A stretch of DNA of 64,000 nucleotides from Monocercomonoides exilis. Lineage: Eukaryota > Preaxostyla > Oxymonadida > Polymastigidae. Shown here piece by piece: positions 1 through 11,339 of the stretch. Position 1 is the stretch's first letter, and every line of letters starts with the position of its first letter. Made by a program: the position numbers and the translations under genes. The notes below the pieces were generated by a model. That model saw only the letters and a program-made list of their open reading frames with translations. It searched no databases and was not told the origin of the DNA. The stretch spans positions 434,001 through 498,000 of the forward strand of contig LSRY02000019.1 of assembly GCA_001643675.2 (NCBI GenBank), read 5' to 3'.

Positions 1-318
1 TTGAAAACACAAAATAAAGTTAATGTGAATTGGCCCACAAAAGCTAAAAGCTCTGCAACATTTATGAAGGAAAAGTTAAACATTATCGTACAAATATTAT
101 TTAATCTTCGAAATAAATAGAATAAAAAGGAACGAAACTCATTGATTTAAACTTTGTTGAACGAACTATCTCGTATATAAACAATTGAAAATATGAATAA
201 TTGCTCTTGAAAGAAAAAATGAAGAAAAAAACGCTTGAATAACAAAACAAAAATAAAATCAAAAAATAATCACAAAACATGTCGGAAAATATAAAAAATG
301 TAATTTTTTCTGGTTCTC
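1..318. other. AT-rich 3' flank, no gene seen
   Basis: This stretch lies downstream of the beta-helix gene on the minus strand. I see no conserved coding sequence; open frames are short and F/I/Y-rich, as expected by chance in AT-rich DNA. Confidence 0.5.
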
Positions 319-2130
319 CTATCTTATGAAAAAGCAGCAAAGACACAGTAATTCGAAAAACGCTTTTGAAAAATTTGTATGAAATATAACATCGAGGAAA
401 ACGCATAAAATGCCGATCAAAATTATTCCAACTACTACACCAACTATTATCGCAACTGTGACCCATGGTTTAGATTTCTTATTCTTTTTACTGTTATCTG
501 AAGGACGAGTGATAAGATGATCCTTTATGCCGCGCTCCTCAACCACAATTGATGGGCTTGCAGATGACGTGGAACAGCCTGAGAACATCGCTTGGGACAC
601 TACTCTATCGTAATCTGTTGCGTAATATACATCGTTTCCGTCTTTTACAGCAGTGTTGCTTAGAAACGAGACAGACTTAAATTTGATCGGAGGATTTTCG
701 GCAGACGCAGAGGCATCAACGCTGCCAGTTACAAAGACACCCCCACCTACCCCGTCGTTTGCGCTGCACGACGCAAACTGGCAATTTTCTATCAAAATGC
801 TTCCACGTGCATTGAGTACGCACAGGCCCCCGCCGCCTGTAGCGCCTGAAAGAATGCCTGTGCTTATGCACGATGTGAAAACTAAGTCATTCAAATAGCA
901 TTTTTTCGCACCTTCATTCACAAATATTGCTCCTCCAAGAGATCCGTTGCAATTGAAAAACGTGCAATGTTCAACTGAGGAATGATTCCCTAGACATAAA
1001 GCCCCACCCCGAGATAATTCATTGGAATTCTGAATGTCTTGAAATGAAGATGACGAAGAAGCTAGTATTTTTGCGGCACAATCTCTAAAAACGCAATTTG
1101 CAATTCTGACGTCTTGATCTAGATTTGTTTCTGACGCATATATCCCTCCTCCTGCTGCAAAAGTTGCATGAGAAGATCGACATCTCGCAAATGAACAATT
1201 TTCAACTTTTAAGATTCCCTCGCTAATCATTTCTATTGCGCCACCTTTTCCGTTTTTATTAATGCAATCTTCAAAAGTATCCCCAAAAAAGGTTCTATTT
1301 CCGGAAATACGTTGAGGATCCTGATAGGTTGTAAGGCAGCGTCTGTAAGTATTATTTGAAGAAATAAATTTTTGATCTCTGTTTATTCCTGGAATTATTT
1401 GACCATATATTCCATTTTCAACATCAAAAAATGTTGAGTCAGTAATTTGTGATGTCGAATGAAATGAAGGGTATTGTGATGCTTCTTTACTCGGTGAAGA
1501 TGCAAATGAAGTTGTTGATATATTTCGGAAAATACAAGAGCCCAAAGATACAAATACATCGCCACTTGAAGACAAAAAAAGCAAAGAATGGTGATGTTGA
1601 CGTAATAAAGAAGGGAATTTCAATGATTCTGCTAAAAGTGATCCTCCTTTCAAAGGGAATGAAGCCAACGAATTAAAAGAAAAAGAATTATTATTATGTT
1701 TAAGTAATGACACATTATTGAAAGAAAGACAACTTTCATCACATGAAAATGGTATTGCCTCATCGTTTTCTATATAAATATTGCATTTGGAAAATGACAT
1801 TGTTGAAAATTTTGAAATATTCACAAAGCAGCTCTCAACATGGCTAAATACTATTGAGTCAAATACCAATGATGAATTTGTCAAAGTTCCCCAGAATTTT
1901 TCTGTATCCCCTTCCTCATTCAACGTAGTACCAGAAGTGATGTTTGTGTTTGTGGAATAAAATAGTTTATGCCCAATGATTGACGGTATATTCATCTCAG
2001 CGTTAGAAAGGAAATACTCGTTGTTGAAGTGATCGCTTCTCATTTTACTTAAATAGATAGATGATGTAATCGATAAATCATTAAATTCACTTCCAAGGAC
2101 ATTTTGTAAAAGTAATAATAACAGAAACAT
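319..2130 (-). CDS. Beta-helix surface protein with one C-terminal membrane span
   Basis: Predicted 603-residue type I membrane protein, single exon. The ATG at 2130-2128 opens a hydrophobic signal peptide (MFLLLLLLQNVLG). The ectodomain carries rungs of a right-handed parallel beta-helix: GGAIEM, GGGIYA, GGALCL, GGAIFV, GGGLCV and GGGVFV, each followed by a Cys-containing strand such as NCVFRDC or HCTFFNC. This resembles the GGA[I/L] repeats of chlamydial polymorphic outer membrane proteins and the expanded families of metamonads. A hydrophobic span (about residues 555-580, WVTVAIIVGVVVGIILIGIL) is followed by a short Cys/Phe-rich tail with no kinase domain. Ligand and role are unknown; adhesion or sensing is a guess. 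The gene at 53519-61600 and the dead gene at 28130-29560 belong to the same broad family. Confidence 0.8.
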   Translation of the reverse strand: MFLLLLLLQNVLGSEFNDLSITSSIYLSKMRSDHFNNEYFLSNAEMNIPSIIGHKLFYSTNTNITSGTTLNEEGDTEKFWGTLTNSSLVFDSIVFSHVESCFVNISKFSTMSFSKCNIYIENDEAIPFSCDESCLSFNNVSLLKHNNNSFSFNSLASFPLKGGSLLAESLKFPSLLRQHHHSLLFLSSSGDVFVSLGSCIFRNISTTSFASSPSKEASQYPSFHSTSQITDSTFFDVENGIYGQIIPGINRDQKFISSNNTYRRCLTTYQDPQRISGNRTFFGDTFEDCINKNGKGGAIEMISEGILKVENCSFARCRSSHATFAAGGGIYASETNLDQDVRIANCVFRDCAAKILASSSSSFQDIQNSNELSRGGALCLGNHSSVEHCTFFNCNGSLGGAIFVNEGAKKCYLNDLVFTSCISTGILSGATGGGGLCVLNARGSILIENCQFASCSANDGVGGGVFVTGSVDASASAENPPIKFKSVSFLSNTAVKDGNDVYYATDYDRVVSQAMFSGCSTSSASPSIVVEERGIKDHLITRPSDNSKKNKKSKPWVTVAIIVGVVVGIILIGILCVFLDVIFHTNFSKAFFELLCLCCFFIR

Positions 2131-2239
2131 CAAAGCTCTTGATCTTGATAATATTATTCATCTTTTAGAAATTATTTTTGATGAATAGAACTTTAACAAA
2201 TTTATTCAACAAATTTTCCAATATTAGATCAATCTGAAT

Positions 2240-2254
2240 TAGGCCTCTGCGACA
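2240..2254 (+). repeat. Left terminal inverted repeat of hAT-like element
   Basis: Fifteen bases, TAGGCCTCTGCGACA, matching the complement of 5758-5772 with one mismatch. The preceding eight bases (2232-2239) are the left copy of the target duplication. Confidence 0.75.
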
Positions 2255-2371
2255 CATATTTTTTACATGCAATTTGTCGGTCGAGAAATTATTCATTTGT
2301 CGAAAAGATTGATATGATTGTTTTTTCCCGAATTTTACAATTCGTGAATATATCTGTATTACCTAAATTTC

Positions 2372-2480
2372 ACTGTTTTTTTTCTTTTTATTTTTTATTT
2401 TTTATTTTTTATTTTTATAATTTATTAATTTTTTAATTTTTTAATTTTTTTTATTTTTTTTAATTTTTTTAATTTTAGAA
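2372..2480. repeat. T-rich low-complexity tract
   Basis: Run of TTTTTATT-type units (about seven-base period) inside the hAT-like element. It probably grew by slippage; nothing coding is visible. Confidence 0.7.
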
Positions 2481-3010
2481 AATTTTCAACCATGATAATA
2501 ATATATTTTGTGTTTTGAAAACATATGAGAAATTTTTGAAAAAACTGGAGAAGATATATGAAAGGAATCCCAAAGATTACTGTTTTGTGATAAATTCAAT
2601 GATTATGAATGGAAGATTTTTGTGATATCTTTGCTGTTGATGTGGATTTGATAAATGGCGATAATTTTAACGTTGTTATTTAAAAAGCTCGAAGAAAAAT
2701 AACTCATGCATTAAAATTTTTCTATTCTTCTTCTTCATCCTCTTCCATTTCATTTGCTCCTTTGCTTCTGCCCACTTCAACACAGCCATCTTCAATTGAC
2801 ACTCAATTTCCATTTCATGCCGCTTCATCACAGCACCTCACATTACACTCTTCAACTCCATCTTTCATATAACAAGTGCCTTAACTTTCTCTTTTTCCTC
2901 CTCCTCCTCTTCTCATATCCTTCCTTCACCTCTTCTCAGTCGTTTTAATTAACCCAACTCCATCCTCTTCCCTTCATCCAATCACCTCCCGCTCTTTCCA
3001 GCTCACTCCG

Positions 3011-4336
3011 ATGTCTCCTTTCTCCACTGCCAGGCTCCTATCCACTCCACCTGCTTCTCTCTTCTGCGGCATTTCTCCCGCACGCACCGCTCGCCTGCGC
3101 CCGCTCGCACAAAGTGTCGATAGAACAATACATCGTATGCTTTTAAATAGAATTGATTAATTTACAACTTTTTATAATTGATTTATTGATTTATTGATTT
3201 CTTCGACTTTGTTGATTTTATTTATTTATCCATATCAACGTTTCATAAACATCTCATAAAAGAAGAATCACAACGTCCATCATCAGCATCAAGACAACAA
3301 CTTCCCGCTCTTCGTCGACCTTCTTCTCCTTCTTCCTCCTCCTTCTCTTCTTCTTCTTCCGCATTCACTCCAGGACGTCCTGTTGTCCGAGACTACCCTC
3401 TATTCCAAGGCCAAACACAAACGCAATCACAAAATTTGAATCAAATTCAAAGTCAAAATCAAACCCAATTCACTCCTCGCTTCACCAACCCGTTTGCTTC
3501 TGATGATTCAGATGTGATTGTGTGGGAAGCAACAGACAGACTGAAAAACACCAATGCCAATTTCTGTCCATTTTCTGATGCTTCTTCTTTTTCTACTTCT
3601 TCTCAAATGAGAGCTTCATCTGCTGGCGGAGGCGGAAAAAGCAGAAGAATGGTGCTTCCACCTCTTTCTGCTGTGAGACAGGCGAAAGAGAGAGGGATGA
3701 CATCGAGGAATGTACATGGAAGAGAAGGAAGAGGAGAAGGAGAAAGAGAAGGAGGAGAAGGAGGAGAAGGAGGAGAAGGAGGAGAAGGAGGAGAAGGAAG
3801 TGAAATCAATAGAAATGGAGATGTGAGTGTGGGTGTGGATGAGAATGATCCGATTGTGCAGACAGCAACGATGCTGATGAATTCGAAGATGCAGAGAGCG
3901 TTAGCTGCTTGGAATGTGGACAAGCTGAAGGTTGTGTTAATTCTGTTGATTGAAATCATGGAGTTGATATTTATTTGTGATTATTCTTTTATATATATGT
4001 TGCAATTTTAAATGATGTCATTTATTTTTATTATTTAATATTATTATGATCATCTTTCTTTCTTTATTTTTTTCTTTCTATGTGTATAAATGAAATATCA
4101 ACCATTCTATTCCACTTCCCTTCACTTCCCTCTTCTTCCCTCTTCTTCCCCCTCAGGATTTTTCACCCGAAGCAATCGCCAAGCTGAGCAAGCGGCTTCA
4201 TTCGAAGGATCCAATTGCAGATGCCGAGATGCTGTTGAGAGATTTGAAGCACAACGAGATGGTGGAAGAGAAGGAAAGGACAAAAGGAAGATGGGAGTTC
4301 ACTATTGATGGGGTTAAGAGAGAAAGACAGGTTTGA
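3011..4336 (+). CDS. Three-exon gene inside the hAT-like element, unknown product
   Basis: Proposed exons are 3011-3113, 3263-3930 and 4157-4336, giving 316 residues in continuous frame across introns 3114-3262 and 3931-4156. The middle exon is Gln/Ser-rich (QTQTQSQNLNQIQ), has a GGEGGE run from a GGAGAA repeat near 3749-3800, and ends NSKMQRALAAWNVDKLK. The last exon reads DFSPEAIAKLSKRLHSKDP, then IADAEMLLRDLKHNEM and GRWEFTIDGVKRERQV, which looks like constrained coding sequence. I do not recognise the family. Weak points are the first exon (no strong start context, donor GTGTCG) and the 3' end: a GTTTGA donor at 4331 could continue to an acceptor at 4753, adding about 38 hydrophobic residues. 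The enclosing TIRs suggest a captured host gene or an element-specific protein. Confidence 0.45.
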
Positions 4337-5487
4337 TAGAAAGGATGAAATTTTTTATTTATTTTTGAGAAAGAGAGAGAAGGAGAGAAGAAGAGAAAGA
4401 GAAAGAAAAGGATTTTGTGATGTAATTGTTGTTTCATTGCACTTTTTGAGTGACTTTTATTAAGCGATTTAATATTTTTGGATTTTTTTTTGAAATAATT
4501 TGATTTTGTGGTGAATTTCATTCAATGATAATCTTCTTTTCCATTTCACACATCTTTCTAAACTTTATTACCATTTTCTTGTCAAATTTCTACGTCACTA
4601 TCTTCTTCTTCTTCTTCTCCTCCTCCTCCTCCTCCTCCTCTTCATCACATGATTTTTTTAAAATCTTTTATTTCTTCTTCCTCTTCTTCTCATTCTCATT
4701 CTTCCCCCTTTCACCTTCTCTCTTCTTTCAAACAATTTCTTTCCGATAAATAGGATGTTCTTCGCTCCATCAGACTATTTTTTCATTTCAGCAACCTTCT
4801 TTTCTATAGTCTCTTCGGCTTCGCATATTGCTCCATCAGATCCTTCATCATCATTGAAGTTTCCTAATATTCATGCCATCTCACAAACGCACTCCAATAG
4901 AGCGACATTTCTTTCTCTGGATTATACGAAATTATCTGAACTTCGTTTTATTCACTTTTTGTGTTTAGAAAATAGAATTTCGACCCTTATATGTTATCAC
5001 AGTTTCATGTTATAGAAAAAGAATCGCATCATATATTTTTGTGCAAATTTTAACTTTGAACAAAAGATTTTTACAATTATTAGTTACAATAACAGTCTTC
5101 AAACAACCATTTTATCATTTCATAGAATTACCGCAACAATCAAATGTTATGACTGAAACAACGTTATCAAATATGAATAAAAAAATCTAAAACAAAACAA
5201 AACAAAAAAAATAAATAAATAAATGTTTGTAGTTTGAAACACACAAAACTCTGTTTCTTCTTGAAAATAATGATTAAAAAGCGTTGTTTGAACAATGCAA
5301 CATTTTAAATAAAATTTATCCAAATCATTGAACTTCAAAAAAAGAAATCGAAGCAAGCATGATTCAAAAATGAAAAAAAGTGAAATCTTCAAGTCAGTGA
5401 AAGTCTCAAAATAAAAAATAATAATTATTTGTTAAAAAATCATTTATTCACATTTATATTTTACAACTCGACTGATTTTTGTCAAAC

Positions 5488-5529
5488 GACAGATCTTTGT
5501 CGTTCGACTGATCTCGACAAAGATCTGTC
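5488..5529. repeat. Perfect 15-bp inverted repeat (hairpin)
   Basis: GACAGATCTTTGTCG at 5488-5502 is exactly complementary to 5515-5529, with a 12-base loop. It sits 230-270 bp inside the right end of the hAT-like element and may be a subterminal structural or transposase-binding feature. Confidence 0.75.
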
Positions 5530-5757
5530 TATAACCCATTTTTATTATTAGAATTTTTGAAAAAAATAAAAAATTATAATTTTTCATTTCCATATTTAAT
5601 AATGAATATTTATCGATAAAAAAACATAAATTATGATTTTATTTCGTTTTTCATTAACAAAAAATTAAAAAAAATGAAAAAATCTTTTTAATAATTAAAA
5701 AATTAAACTCGACAAAATTGTCGGTCGAGTTGTCGAGTTGTTTAAAAAATGTCGGTC

Positions 5758-5772
5758 TGTCGCAGAGGCTTA
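5758..5772 (-). repeat. Right terminal inverted repeat of hAT-like element
   Basis: Complement of TAAGCCTCTGCGACA. It is followed directly by the right copy of the 8-bp target duplication, ATCTGAAT, at 5773-5780. Confidence 0.75.
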
Positions 5773-6011
5773 ATCTGAATTTTGTCCAACTTTTTTGAAT
5801 TGACTGTATCAATTCTGATTTGGCTCAATCTTGTTTGTTATCAAGAAATAAGAATTTATATAACAAATTTGATCATATTAGAGAAATATTTAACTTGTAT
5901 TTTGATGTTTAGCAATTTATTTTTATCAACATTTTTATCCGTTATTCGCATGGCAGTTTGCTATATATAGTTGGTATACATTTAGTTCTTCAATGTGAAA
6001 AAGTCCGAAAA

Positions 6012-6412
6012 TACAGATATCGCATAAAATACAGGACATCGCACAAAATACCGGACAAGATCGTTTTCTCAATAACCACTCACAGAGAAAATCTGATAAT
6101 ATTCCTCCAAATATATCATAACAATACTAACTCATTTGACATACAAAACTTTCAAAATGGCTTCATTTGTGCTTAGAAAAAAATAATTTTCAAAATCTAG
6201 GAAAAAAAGGATTGAGAGTTTCTCCGAGATTACAAAAAATTTTTTTTAAATATTCAGTCTGCACGGAAATGAAAGTCTGATATGCCAAATGAGTTTGTAT
6301 TGTTAAGATATCTTTAGAGGAATATTATCAGATTTTCTCTTTGAGTGGTTATTGAGAAAACGATCTTGTCCGGTATTTTGTGCGATGTCCGGTGTTTTAT
6401 GCAATATCTTTA
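6012..6412. mobile_element. Foldback repeat, family A copy 1
   Basis: Inverted arms at roughly 6012-6150 and 6275-6412 surround a spacer of about 120 bp. Both arms carry the same ordered blocks: ATAAAATAC, GGACATCGCACAAAATAC, CGGACAAGATCG, a CTCAATAACCACTC block and a CATTTG[A/G]CATA block. The same family recurs at 11340-11765. No coding capacity is visible, so it is MITE-like. Confidence 0.7.
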
Positions 6413-7229
6413 ATATTCATGTCTGTCTTTTTGAAAATGATAATGCTGAAATTTTGAATAACAAAAAAAAGTGAAAAGAATGGCAAAGAATAATAAATAT
6501 TTTATAAATAATTTGACATAAAGGTAGATAACTTGGCATCTTTCAAGATTATTTCGATGATTGTGCATTTGTTTTTTTTTGAATAAAAATTTTTGGAACA
6601 AAACAAAAACCAGCAAAATAATCCACTTTCCGAAAAGAGTAATTGGGTGATTTTTTTTGATGTCATAAAAAATTGGGACAAAATATTTTGCTTAATGAAT
6701 TTTGTTCCATACAATATTTGCGAAAGTTTTTTTCAATTTAGGAATTATTCAGTAATTATTTGTATTGTTACGATTGATTTTTTATGATATGATTGTCGAA
6801 AAAGTTTGGAACAAATCTCAGTTTTTTTCATAATTGCAAAAATTTTGCCCCAATTACTAAGTTTGAACAAAAAATTTTTCATTAAGGGTGGGGTTGAATC
6901 GATAATATTTCTGAAAAAATTTGCAAAAATTTGTATTACTATGTTATTATAATAATTAATTTGTTGATTTTAAATTTATTTAAATTGTTTTTATTACGAA
7001 TTTTGAAAAAAACAAAAAAAAAATTCAAAAAATTTCGAAAATTTGATTAACAGAAAAAAACAAAAGTTTACTGATTTGTAAAACATGAAAACAATTATAA
7101 CAATATGCTATTAATTTATTTTCTGTACAAAATTAGTTTAATGACGCTATTGGAAAGAAATTGCAAAATTGATAAAGAAGATCCACAAACATTTATTGAA
7201 AACAAATAAATTTCAAAGTTTAAACAACT
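6413..7229. other. AT-rich spacer, nothing recognised
   Basis: Very AT-rich sequence with short homopolymer runs. It shares the small block CAATTGGGTGATTTTTTTT with the complement of 11195-11220, which may be a remnant of a shared repeat. No coding signal. Confidence 0.5.
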
Positions 7230-7660
7230 CATTCACGATCATCTTTTACTATATTCATTTCTCCATCAAATGCATCGATTTCCTTCCGTTCTGAAAACAA
7301 AATATTATTGCTTTCCACTCAATTCCATCTTTCTCAAAACAAGGAGCTCTGTATTTCTTCAAAGAATATCATCGTCAATTTCTATTCAAATTCCTTCATC
7401 ATGCACACTTTCCATATGAATTCGCTGTCCTAATTCGACAGTCACCCTTGATAACGAGAAATCCCTCTTTTATTCATTTTCATTAATTTGTGCCTGCTGC
7501 TCTGAAATGAATTCAAAATCAGTCAATAGACAAATATCCACATGTAAAAAAATAAATAAATACCAAACTGTCCTTCGACTGCATTTTTACATCATACTCA
7601 TCTTTGAAGACAACATCATTTAAAAAACTTTCCTCAAAGCTTCAACTTCTAATGACTGAA
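7230..7660 (-). pseudogene. Decayed coding relic, unknown gene
   Basis: On the minus strand a reading frame resembles real protein but is broken by stops: SFLNDVVFKDEYDVKMQSKD, then EQQAQINENE, stop, KRDFSLSRVTVELGQRIHM, ESVHDEGI, stop, IEIDDDIL, stop. An intron-like boundary (GTATTT to TTTCAG) lies between the first two blocks, and a TTTTCAG followed by ERKEIDAFDGEMNIVKDDRE and a stop could be the old last exon. The family was not recognised. Confidence 0.4.
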
Positions 7661-8689
7661 TTCAATATGAAATTTTTCTCGACAAAATTTATTGTTTATC
7701 TTATAGGATGGTTTTCTCAGCCCACCTGCAGAACTGTTAATGTAAAGTCAAACTTATAAGTTTTTGTTATGATCTATACCTTTAAAATGTTTTCAACCAC
7801 ACAAACAATATATCGTGTTTATCTCATCAATAACATATAGTGGACGGATATGGAGCTGAGAGGAGATGAAAGAGGATTATTTGTGGGAGAGGGCGGGAGC
7901 TGAGTATTTTTTAGAATGTTAATGTTTCTAGAGGGGCTTTTGTATGAAAGAAATTTTGAAACAAAAGGGTGGGGAAGGAGCATGTGGAGATTTGGAGAAG
8001 ATAATGCAGAAAATATAGAGAAGTGGATGAGGACGATGAAGGAGGTGATTATTGTTGATTGGAGAATATCATTTTTGTAGAGATATAAAACAGGGCAAAA
8101 GCGGGAAAGAAGAGGACAATTGAGAAATGTTCAAATGGAAGATGTGTATTTTTTTTAGGAGAGCAGAATACTTTTTGGAAGAGAGAAGAGAATGCTGAAG
8201 TAAAAGAGGGGATTAATATTTCATGAGAATATTTAGAGCTGAATGGAAGAGGAAAATTGAAAGAAAAAGAAATTGAGAGATTATAACATTTTCTGTTAGT
8301 GAAGGGTAAGGCAGGGATCCCACAAAAAGGGAGTCAATTAACTTTGAGGGAATGAAATTCTATTGATTCACTTGAATATGAAAATCAGAAATAAAACAAT
8401 CGGGATTATTATCTCCTTTCGAAGCCACAATGTTTAACGAAATTTTTTTTCATTCTACAACATCATTCAAAGCCTTTTCAAATCTTTTTTTGAAGAATTA
8501 TCAGACCGTTAATGGTTTTCTTTTTGTTTGCAATCATTTTCCTTCACCTTTTTCTTTTCCTTCCTCTACACCTTCCTCTACACCTTCCTCTTCACCTTCC
8601 TCTTCACCTTTATAATTCACTTCCTCTTCTTCTTTTGTGACATTTCCTTTCGCTTCGTGTGGATCAGGCAATCGACCTTCAGATCAAAG
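7661..8689. other. Purine-rich region, possible further relics
   Basis: Most of 7850-8390 is purine-rich on the plus strand. Fragments such as YERNFETKGWGRSMWRFGED look protein-like but stops are frequent. At 8560-8610 a CCTTCCTCTTCA-type repeat encodes only Ser/Pro. I could not support a functional gene. Confidence 0.35.
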
Positions 8690-10690
8690 TGAGCTGTTCA
8701 GTCAGAAACTTGATTACATCATCAAAAAGTTTTATCATTTGATTGCCTGCTCTTAACAACAACGTCATAGATGTTGATGCCTTCTGCAGCTTCGCTGGAT
8801 GCACAACTGAACTTCTTTCCTCTTCTACAAAGGCGCGTTTCACTCTTCTTCAATACTTCGTACAGCTTCTGTAAGCAGGTTGTGCTGAATGTGGTGAATA
8901 GGATTTGAGCAAAGAATGGAAATGTGAAGAGGAAGGAGCTGCCAAGTACATCGCACTCATCCTCTCTGTTAATAACTCTGCCAAGGAGCGAAGAGCTAGA
9001 ATCGCATATTCAAATGGAAGAGACAATAAAAGCAATTCACAAAAGTAAGTTGAGTGCAGCTCAGATGAAAGTGAGACAACACGAAGAGCCAAAGGCGAAG
9101 ACGAAGACGAAGGAGAAATACGAGTTTTGCACATCACAAATTGATGCTTTCGACACAAGGCTTCTACAGGCAGTAATAGAAAGGAGGAGGAGGGATAAGT
9201 GAAGAGAAGAAGGAGGTGATGAAAATGAAGATGAACAACTGCAGATATTTTGCTCGCTCGACAGCACACTCTCATCTGCAAAGTTACACGTTGTAAACAT
9301 CACGGTCTCCTCAACATTTGCCACTCCTCCTTTTTCTCCATTGCCACACACCCAATTGTCTGCCTCTTCTGTTCTTGTTGGAACTACGCCGAAGTCACTC
9401 AGGCCTTCATCTCTAGCCGCAAACTCCTCTTCACTAACATAGAAATTCCTCTGCTTATGTGGCAGTAGCTCCACCTCTTCCTCTTCTTCTTCATCTATTT
9501 CTTCCTTCTCGCTGCCACCGATTGTGACTGTGCCGAATACTCGTGCGATTCTTGGGAAAAGCGTTTTAGGCAATGCAGGTGTGTTTTCAAGTAGCATGGT
9601 ATCAGCTCCGAGTGATGTGCTTGAGCAGCAGAGGATGGTGCTGAACTATACAGCTCATGTGGCTTGATTGAAAATTCGTGTGGATTGTGAAAATGATGAG
9701 AAAAAGGAAAAGATGGATTTGGCAGAGAGATTATAAAGGCACAGAAAAAAGTTTCTCATAAAAGAATAAGAAGAAAGCTGATGAGGAAAAAGCCTGTGAA
9801 AATTCCAACCACCATTTTTTCAGTTTTCCTTCCTGAAATCAAAAATCGAAGTTGAATTCAGCAGTAAATTATCGAAACTCGAAAAGTTTCTCAACGTATG
9901 CATTTTCTAACAAATCATCTTTATTCAGTTCTTCTTCGTTTCCCATATTGTCACCATCTTCTCCATTGTCTTCTACTCCTTCTCCTCGTCCTTCGTTCTC
10001 TTCTTCTTCTTCTTTACCATTTTTTTCATCTTATTTTTGCTCCTCTTCTTCTTCTCCAAAATTGCAATTTACGTTACAATCTTTATTCTCAATTATTGGC
10101 AGTGCTTTCAGAATGACCAATCGAGAATTCCTTGTCGACGACTCAGGAGAAATCGATGAAGTTCTGCCCAACAACGATGAGAGCGAATAAGGATGAGAGC
10201 AAGGAAATGCGAATGATAAGGATAAAGTCTTCAGGATGAGCCAAACTCCGCTATGGATGGAAGAACTGGATAAGCTGTTGTTTTACTGCTTCTAATGCTG
10301 CTGAGAACCGAAGGAAGAGAGAGAAGGGAGTGGATTTTGAAGAAGAGAAGTGAACAGTTTTGAACATCGAAATGAGTCGCTTGTGAAGCTAATGATAAAG
10401 AATCTATCGTGTGTATTGAGTATGATGATTGGGAGAGAGTCAAATGAGAAAAAAGCAACCAAAGGCGAAAAGGAAGAACAGATAAAGAGGATGAGGAAGA
10501 TGAAAGTGAGAAAGAAATAGCATGTACAAAAAAAAGAATGTTGGTTGAGGAGAATTCAATGTTAATTTCGACACATGAACTGCAAGAGCAGGTATTTTGG
10601 AAGAACACTCAACGAACAAAAGGAGAGTTTTAAAATGAGGAATGGAAATGAAAGGAAACGATATAGTCTTTTGAGAAGGAAATTTTAACT
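8690..10690 (+). pseudogene. Decayed Ser-rich gene, unknown product
   Basis: Blocks on the plus strand have the composition of this genome's real proteins but carry many stops and frame breaks. Examples are VDAFCSFAGCTTELLSSS, KARFTLLQYFVQLL then a stop, AAKYIALILSVNNSAKERRA, SSAKLHVVNITVSSTFATPP, PPIVTVPNTRAILGKSVLGN, LEQQRMVLNYTAHVA then a stop, and KLQFTLQSLFSIIGSAFRMT. Poly-Ser tracts at 9480-9510 and 9940-10060 match those of the intact genes nearby. It could be one large dead gene or several. An open frame of 178 codons on the minus strand (9061-9597) is better explained as the complement of these blocks. Confidence 0.5.
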
Positions 10691-11339
10691 GCATTTGCAA
10701 ATTGATTTAAAGAGAAGTTTCGATGTTAAATCAATAGTTATTATTAACTGCAGTTTCCTGAATAACACAAACTCTGTTTGCTGATTCTGTTGAACCACAC
10801 AGCTGAAACGGAGATTTGACAAAACAGTTTTTGCTGAAGAACTGGAAGAAAACAAACCTTTATCATCCTTTATAAATCATAAGTTTTTTATCTTCATTAC
10901 GATATTTTCCATTCTTTATTTAAAGTGTTCTTTCAGTATTTGCATTGTTAAGCATGTTATCAAACTTTTTATTTTCTTTTAAAAAATTGAAAAATCAATT
11001 TTTTTTGAAACTTGATCAAAAAATACTTTTTAACTTAAAACATATAAAAGGTGTATGAATTTTCGTATTAATAAAAAAACAAATTTAATTCACAGAAATA
11101 AAGCAAAATACTTGCAAAAAATCAATTTTACTCTTTGATCAACAAATACCACAATAAAATTTATTTTTTTTGATTTTAGATAATTTTTTATGTTTTCAAA
11201 AAAAATCACCCAATTATTACAAAAATTATCGCATAAATAATAACAAATTTTGAAGGTGTCAGTAAAATCACTTGCATTTTTTTTTTCCTATGAATTCAAT
11301 TGAATGATACAAAAGCACTTTCCAAAATAAACCCAAAAA
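10691..11339. other. AT-rich spacer, no gene seen
   Basis: No conserved coding sequence or RNA gene was recognised here. The complement of the short block near 6642 (CAATTGGGTGATTT) appears at about 11200. Confidence 0.5.

Larger units (their letters stand above)
2240..5772. mobile_element. hAT-like element without visible transposase, 3533 bp
   Basis: The ends are 15-bp inverted repeats, TAGGCCTCTGCGACA at 2240-2254 and the complement of TAAGCCTCTGCGACA at 5758-5772, with one mismatch. They are flanked by a perfect 8-bp direct repeat, ATCTGAAT, at 2232-2239 and 5773-5780. An 8-bp duplication with TIRs starting TA[A/G]GC fits the hAT superfamily. Subterminal motifs TGTCGGTCGAG occur near both ends. 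No ORF resembles a hAT transposase, so it is probably non-autonomous. The interior holds a spliced gene (3011-4336), T-rich low-complexity DNA and a perfect hairpin at 5488-5529. Superfamily assignment is inference from the termini only. Confidence 0.72.

Noticed and set aside
4525-5015. Two small plus-strand ORFs with Phe/Ser runs in the hAT-like element
   Set aside because: They are translations of pyrimidine-rich low-complexity DNA; at most the stretch from 4754 could be an extra 3' exon of the enclosed gene.
9061-9597. 178-codon minus-strand ORF with acidic run
   Set aside because: The plus strand carries poly-Ser blocks of the type seen in real genes here; the acidic run is their complement and no family matches.
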